DNA of 64,000 nt, from NCBI RefSeq assembly GCF_902859945.1, contig NZ_CADIKL010000028.1:1-64000 (forward strand). The letters are read 5' to 3'. The position numbers and the translations under genes are program-made. The notes beneath the pieces were generated by a model. That model saw only the letters and a program-made list of their open reading frames with translations. It did not search any database and was not told where the DNA came from. Positions 61,527-64,000 of the stretch are shown here, in pieces. The stretch is from Paraburkholderia caffeinitolerans. GTDB taxonomy: Bacteria; Pseudomonadota; Gammaproteobacteria; Burkholderiales; Burkholderiaceae. Position 1 is the first letter of the stretch. Every line of letters begins with the position of its first letter.

Positions 61527-62390
61527 ATGGGCAAACTCGCGCTGGCGGCCAAAATTACGCATGTGCCGTCGATGTACCTTTCCGAACTCGACGGGCCGCA
61601 CAAGGGTTGCCGCCAGGCCGCCATCGACGGCCACCGCGAAATCGGCCGGCGCTGCCGCGAACTGGGCGTGGACACGATCGTCGTGTTCGACGTGCACTGG
61701 CTCGTGAACAGCGAATATCACATCAACTGCGCGTCGCATTTCGAAGGCAATTACACGAGCAACGAGCTGCCGCATTTCATCAAGAACATGCCGTACGCGT
61801 ACCCGGGCAATCCCGCGCTAGGCCATCTGATTGCCGATGTCGCCAACGAAATGGGCGTGAAGAGCCGCGCGCATAGCGAGACCACGCTCGAACTCGAATA
61901 CGGCACGCTCGTGCCGATGCGCTACATGAACGCCGACCAGCACTTCAAAACGGTGTCCGTCGCAGGCTGGTGCGTGTGGCACGACCTCGCCACGAGCGTG
62001 CGTTTCGGGCTCGCGGTGCGCAAGGCGATCGAAGAGCGCTACGACGGCACCGTCGCGATTCTCGCGAGCGGCTCGCTGAGCCATCACTTCGCGAATAACG
62101 GCACGGCCGAGCAGTTCATGCACAAGGTCTGGGACCCGTTCCTGGAAGAGACGGACCGCCATGTGGTCTCGCTCTGGGAGCGCGGCGACTGGAAGACCTT
62201 TTGCGGAATGCTGCCGCTCTACGCCGAAAAGTGCTGGGGTGAAGGCGGCATGCACGATACCGCGATGCTGCTGGGCGCGCTCGGCTGGGACCGCTACGAA
62301 GGCCGCGCCGAAGTCGTCACGCCGTATTTCGGCAGCTCCGGCACCGGGCAGATCAACGCGATTTTTCCGGTCACGCCGCTGCCCGCCTGA
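61527..62390 (+). CDS. hpaD: 3,4-dihydroxyphenylacetate 2,3-dioxygenase (HpaD)
   Basis: This extradiol ring-cleavage enzyme of 287 residues belongs to the LigB (class III) family. The iron ligands are expected among the histidines of ITHVPSM, VFDVHWLVNS and a Glu in the middle. The block ASGSLSHHFANNG carries a conserved His. It opens homoprotocatechuate to 5-carboxymethyl-2-hydroxymuconate semialdehyde. GGAGGAG lies upstream of the ATG. Confidence 0.95.
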   Translation: MGKLALAAKITHVPSMYLSELDGPHKGCRQAAIDGHREIGRRCRELGVDTIVVFDVHWLVNSEYHINCASHFEGNYTSNELPHFIKNMPYAYPGNPALGHLIADVANEMGVKSRAHSETTLELEYGTLVPMRYMNADQHFKTVSVAGWCVWHDLATSVRFGLAVRKAIEERYDGTVAILASGSLSHHFANNGTAEQFMHKVWDPFLEETDRHVVSLWERGDWKTFCGMLPLYAEKCWGEGGMHDTAMLLGALGWDRYEGRAEVVTPYFGSSGTGQINAIFPVTPLPA

Positions 62391-62418
62391 TCCCGTCTAA
62401 ATTTCGAAGGAGCGCCTC

Positions 62419-62820
62419 GTGCCGCATCTCACCCTCGAATACAGCGCCAATCTCGCCGACGAGGCGAGCATCGGCGCACTGTGCGCCACGCTCGCGCAGG
62501 TGCTCGACGCCCAGCGCGACGCGAGCGGCGCACGCGTGTACCCGCGCGGCGGCATCCGCACGCGCGCACTGCGTTGCGAGCAGTACTTCGTCGCCGACGG
62601 CGACCCGCACCACGCCTTCCTGCACGGCTGCCTGAAGATCGGCGCGGGCCGCTCGCCCGAAGTGCGCCGCGCCACCGGCGACGCGCTCTTCGAAGCCATC
62701 AAGCAGCACTTTGCCGTGGCGTTCGACGCGCACGGGCTCGCGCTCTCGCTGGAGATCGTCGAGTTCAGCGAAGAGGGCGCGTGGAAGCACAACAACCTGC
62801 ACGCCCGCCTCAAGACCTGA
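62419..62820 (+). CDS. hpaF: 5-carboxymethyl-2-hydroxymuconate delta-isomerase (HpaF)
   Basis: This 133-residue tautomerase-fold isomerase starts PHLTLEYSANL, so Pro becomes the catalytic N-terminal residue after Met removal. Other features are FLHGCLKIGAGRSPEVRR in the middle. It moves the double bond in the oxidised ring-cleavage product. GTG start with AAGGAG upstream, 28 bases after hpaD. Confidence 0.93.
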   Translation: MPHLTLEYSANLADEASIGALCATLAQVLDAQRDASGARVYPRGGIRTRALRCEQYFVADGDPHHAFLHGCLKIGAGRSPEVRRATGDALFEAIKQHFAVAFDAHGLALSLEIVEFSEEGAWKHNNLHARLKT

Positions 62821-62841
62821 ACGCCAACCACGGAATTCGAC

Positions 62842-63645
62842 ATGCTAGATCCGCAACTCATTCGCGAGCTGGCCGCGCAGCTCGACGAAGCCGAACGCAC
62901 GCGCACCCAACTGCGCCACTTCTCGCGCACCCATCCGTCGATGACGATCGACGACGGTTATGCGATCCAGCGCGAGTGGGTCAAGCTCAAGCTCGCGGCG
63001 GGCCACACGATCAAGGGCCGCAAGATCGGTCTCACGTCGCGCGCGATGCAACGCGCCTCGCAAATCGACGAACCCGATTACGCGCCGCTGCTTGACAGCA
63101 TGTTCATCGAAGCCGGCAGCGACATTCGCGCCGATCGCTTCATCGCGCCGCGCGTGGAGGTGGAGCTCGCCTTCGTGCTGAGCCGCCCGCTGCAAGGCCC
63201 CAACGTCACGCTGTTCGACGTGCTCGACGCCACCGCTTACGTCACGCCCGCGATCGAAATCATCGACGCGCGCATCGAGCAGTTCGACCGCGAAACGAAG
63301 GCGCCGCGCAAGGTGTTCGACACGATCTCCGACTTCGCCGCGAATGCGGGCGTGGTGCTGGGCGGCCGCCCGGTGAAGCCGCTCGACGTCGACCTGCGCT
63401 GGGTAGGCGCGCTGCTCTACAAGAACGGCGCGGTCGAGGAAAGCGGGCTCGCCGCGGCCGTGCTCAATCATCCGGCCACGGGCGTGGCCTGGCTCGCGAA
63501 CAAGATCGCGCGCCATGACGAACGCCTCGAAGCCGGCGACGTGATTCTGAGCGGCTCGTTCACCGCGCCCATTACCGCACGCGCGGGCGACACCTTCCAT
63601 GCAGACTACGGGCCGCTTGGTGGCATCGGCTTTAATTTCGTCTGA
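62842..63645 (+). CDS. hpaH: 2-oxohept-4-ene-1,7-dioate hydratase (HpaH)
   Basis: This 267-residue hydratase belongs to the FAH-related MhpD/HpaH family. Visible motifs are YAIQREWVKLKLAAGHTIKGRKIGLTSRAM, then the metal-binding EVELAFVLSRPL and PAIEIIDARI. It adds water before aldol cleavage. It follows hpaF after 21 bases and precedes hpaI. Confidence 0.95.
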   Translation: MLDPQLIRELAAQLDEAERTRTQLRHFSRTHPSMTIDDGYAIQREWVKLKLAAGHTIKGRKIGLTSRAMQRASQIDEPDYAPLLDSMFIEAGSDIRADRFIAPRVEVELAFVLSRPLQGPNVTLFDVLDATAYVTPAIEIIDARIEQFDRETKAPRKVFDTISDFAANAGVVLGGRPVKPLDVDLRWVGALLYKNGAVEESGLAAAVLNHPATGVAWLANKIARHDERLEAGDVILSGSFTAPITARAGDTFHADYGPLGGIGFNFV

Positions 63646-63687
63646 TCGTAGCGTTTTGCCTTTCACGCAGAATCAGTAAGGATTCCC

Positions 63688-64000
63688 ATGCAAACACTTG
63701 ACAATCCGTTCAAGCGCGCACTCTCGCAAGGGCGCCCGCAAATCGGCCTGTGGGCCGCGCTCGCCGACTCGTACGTCACCGAGCTGCTCGCGAGCACGGG
63801 CTTCGACTGGCTGTTGATCGACGGCGAGCACGCGCCCAACGACCTGCGCAGCACACTCGCGCAATTGCAGGCGGCGGCCCCGTATCCCACGCACCCGATC
63901 GTGCGACCGGTACGCAACGACGCGGCCGTCATCAAGCAGTTGCTCGACATCGGCACACAAACGTTGCTCGTGCCCATGATCGAAAACGCCGACGACGCGC
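63688..64000 (+). CDS. hpaI: 4-hydroxy-2-oxoheptanedioate aldolase (HpaI), 5' part only
   Basis: The first 104 codons of a class II HpcH/HpaI aldolase are present before the window ends. QIGLWAALADSYVTELLAS and FDWLLIDGEHAPND with the catalytic-region His and metal Glu/Asp are diagnostic, as is HPIVRPVRND. The enzyme cleaves 4-hydroxy-2-oxoheptanedioate to pyruvate and succinate semialdehyde. AAGGA precedes the ATG. The rest of the gene lies outside the window. Confidence 0.93.
   Translation, partial: MQTLDNPFKRALSQGRPQIGLWAALADSYVTELLASTGFDWLLIDGEHAPNDLRSTLAQLQAAAPYPTHPIVRPVRNDAAVIKQLLDIGTQTLLVPMIENADDA

Overview
The window is high-GC, gene-dense DNA that looks like a chromosome or megaplasmid segment of a Burkholderiaceae bacterium, most likely Paraburkholderia or a close relative such as Caballeronia. 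The evidence is the codon use, the split hpaG1/hpaG2 4-hydroxyphenylacetate operon, the Porin_4-type porin, and the mix of LysR, MarR and Lrp regulators with catabolic operons. I saw no rRNA, tRNA, CRISPR array, prophage or intact insertion sequence.

Region 1 (about 1.2-20.0 kb) is an aryl polyene (APE, xanthomonadin-like) pigment cluster. Sixteen same-strand genes (1229-17282) overlap or abut almost throughout and probably form one operon. They encode a chain-length-factor-like ketosynthase, a lysophospholipid acyltransferase, two acyl carrier proteins, a membrane protein, a fused AMP-ligase/dehydratase, a fused glycosyltransferase/acyltransferase, an aromatic amino acid ammonia-lyase, a thioesterase, a LolA-like carrier, an MMPL/RND exporter, a ketosynthase, a dehydratase, a ketoreductase and two further ketosynthases. 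A small secreted protein follows. Next come a methyltransferase and a flavin-dependent halogenase-like enzyme, transcribed divergently, which are candidates for tailoring the pigment head group.

Region 2 (20-29 kb) holds unlinked genes: a PliG-like lysozyme inhibitor, an ECF42-type sigma factor with its YCII/DGPF partner, a CitE-like lyase, an NmrA-like protein divergent from an AraC regulator, a TPR/GT9-like protein and methylmalonate-semialdehyde dehydrogenase.

Region 3 (29-47.4 kb) is organised around polyamine (gamma-glutamyl-putrescine) catabolism. It contains a LysR/M20 amidohydrolase pair, a solute-binding protein and puuB-puuA on the minus strand. An Lrp/AsnC regulator is flanked by repeated TTGCGCAA-like sites. 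A plus-strand run of ten genes follows: amino acid permease, polysaccharide-deacetylase-like hydrolase, C45 acyl hydrolase, VOC protein, SDR, Rieske oxygenase, its reductase, puuD-like, puuC-like and porin. The six genes between the permease and puuD are not part of the known Puu pathway and are the best candidate for an undescribed catabolic route.

Region 4 (47.4-58.0 kb) has an MFS permease and a sulfatase/phosphonate monoesterase-like gene divergent from a MarR regulator. It then has a LysR regulator divergent from an MHS transporter, ThDP enzyme, aldehyde dehydrogenase and HisC-like aminotransferase operon.

Region 5 (58.1-64.0 kb) is the homoprotocatechuate meta-cleavage operon hpaG1-G2-E-D-F-H-I, with hpaI cut by the window end. 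Its expected divergent repressor gene, hpaR, is present only as a truncated remnant. The aminotransferase, decarboxylase-like and aldehyde dehydrogenase genes next to it could feed aromatic amino acids into this operon.
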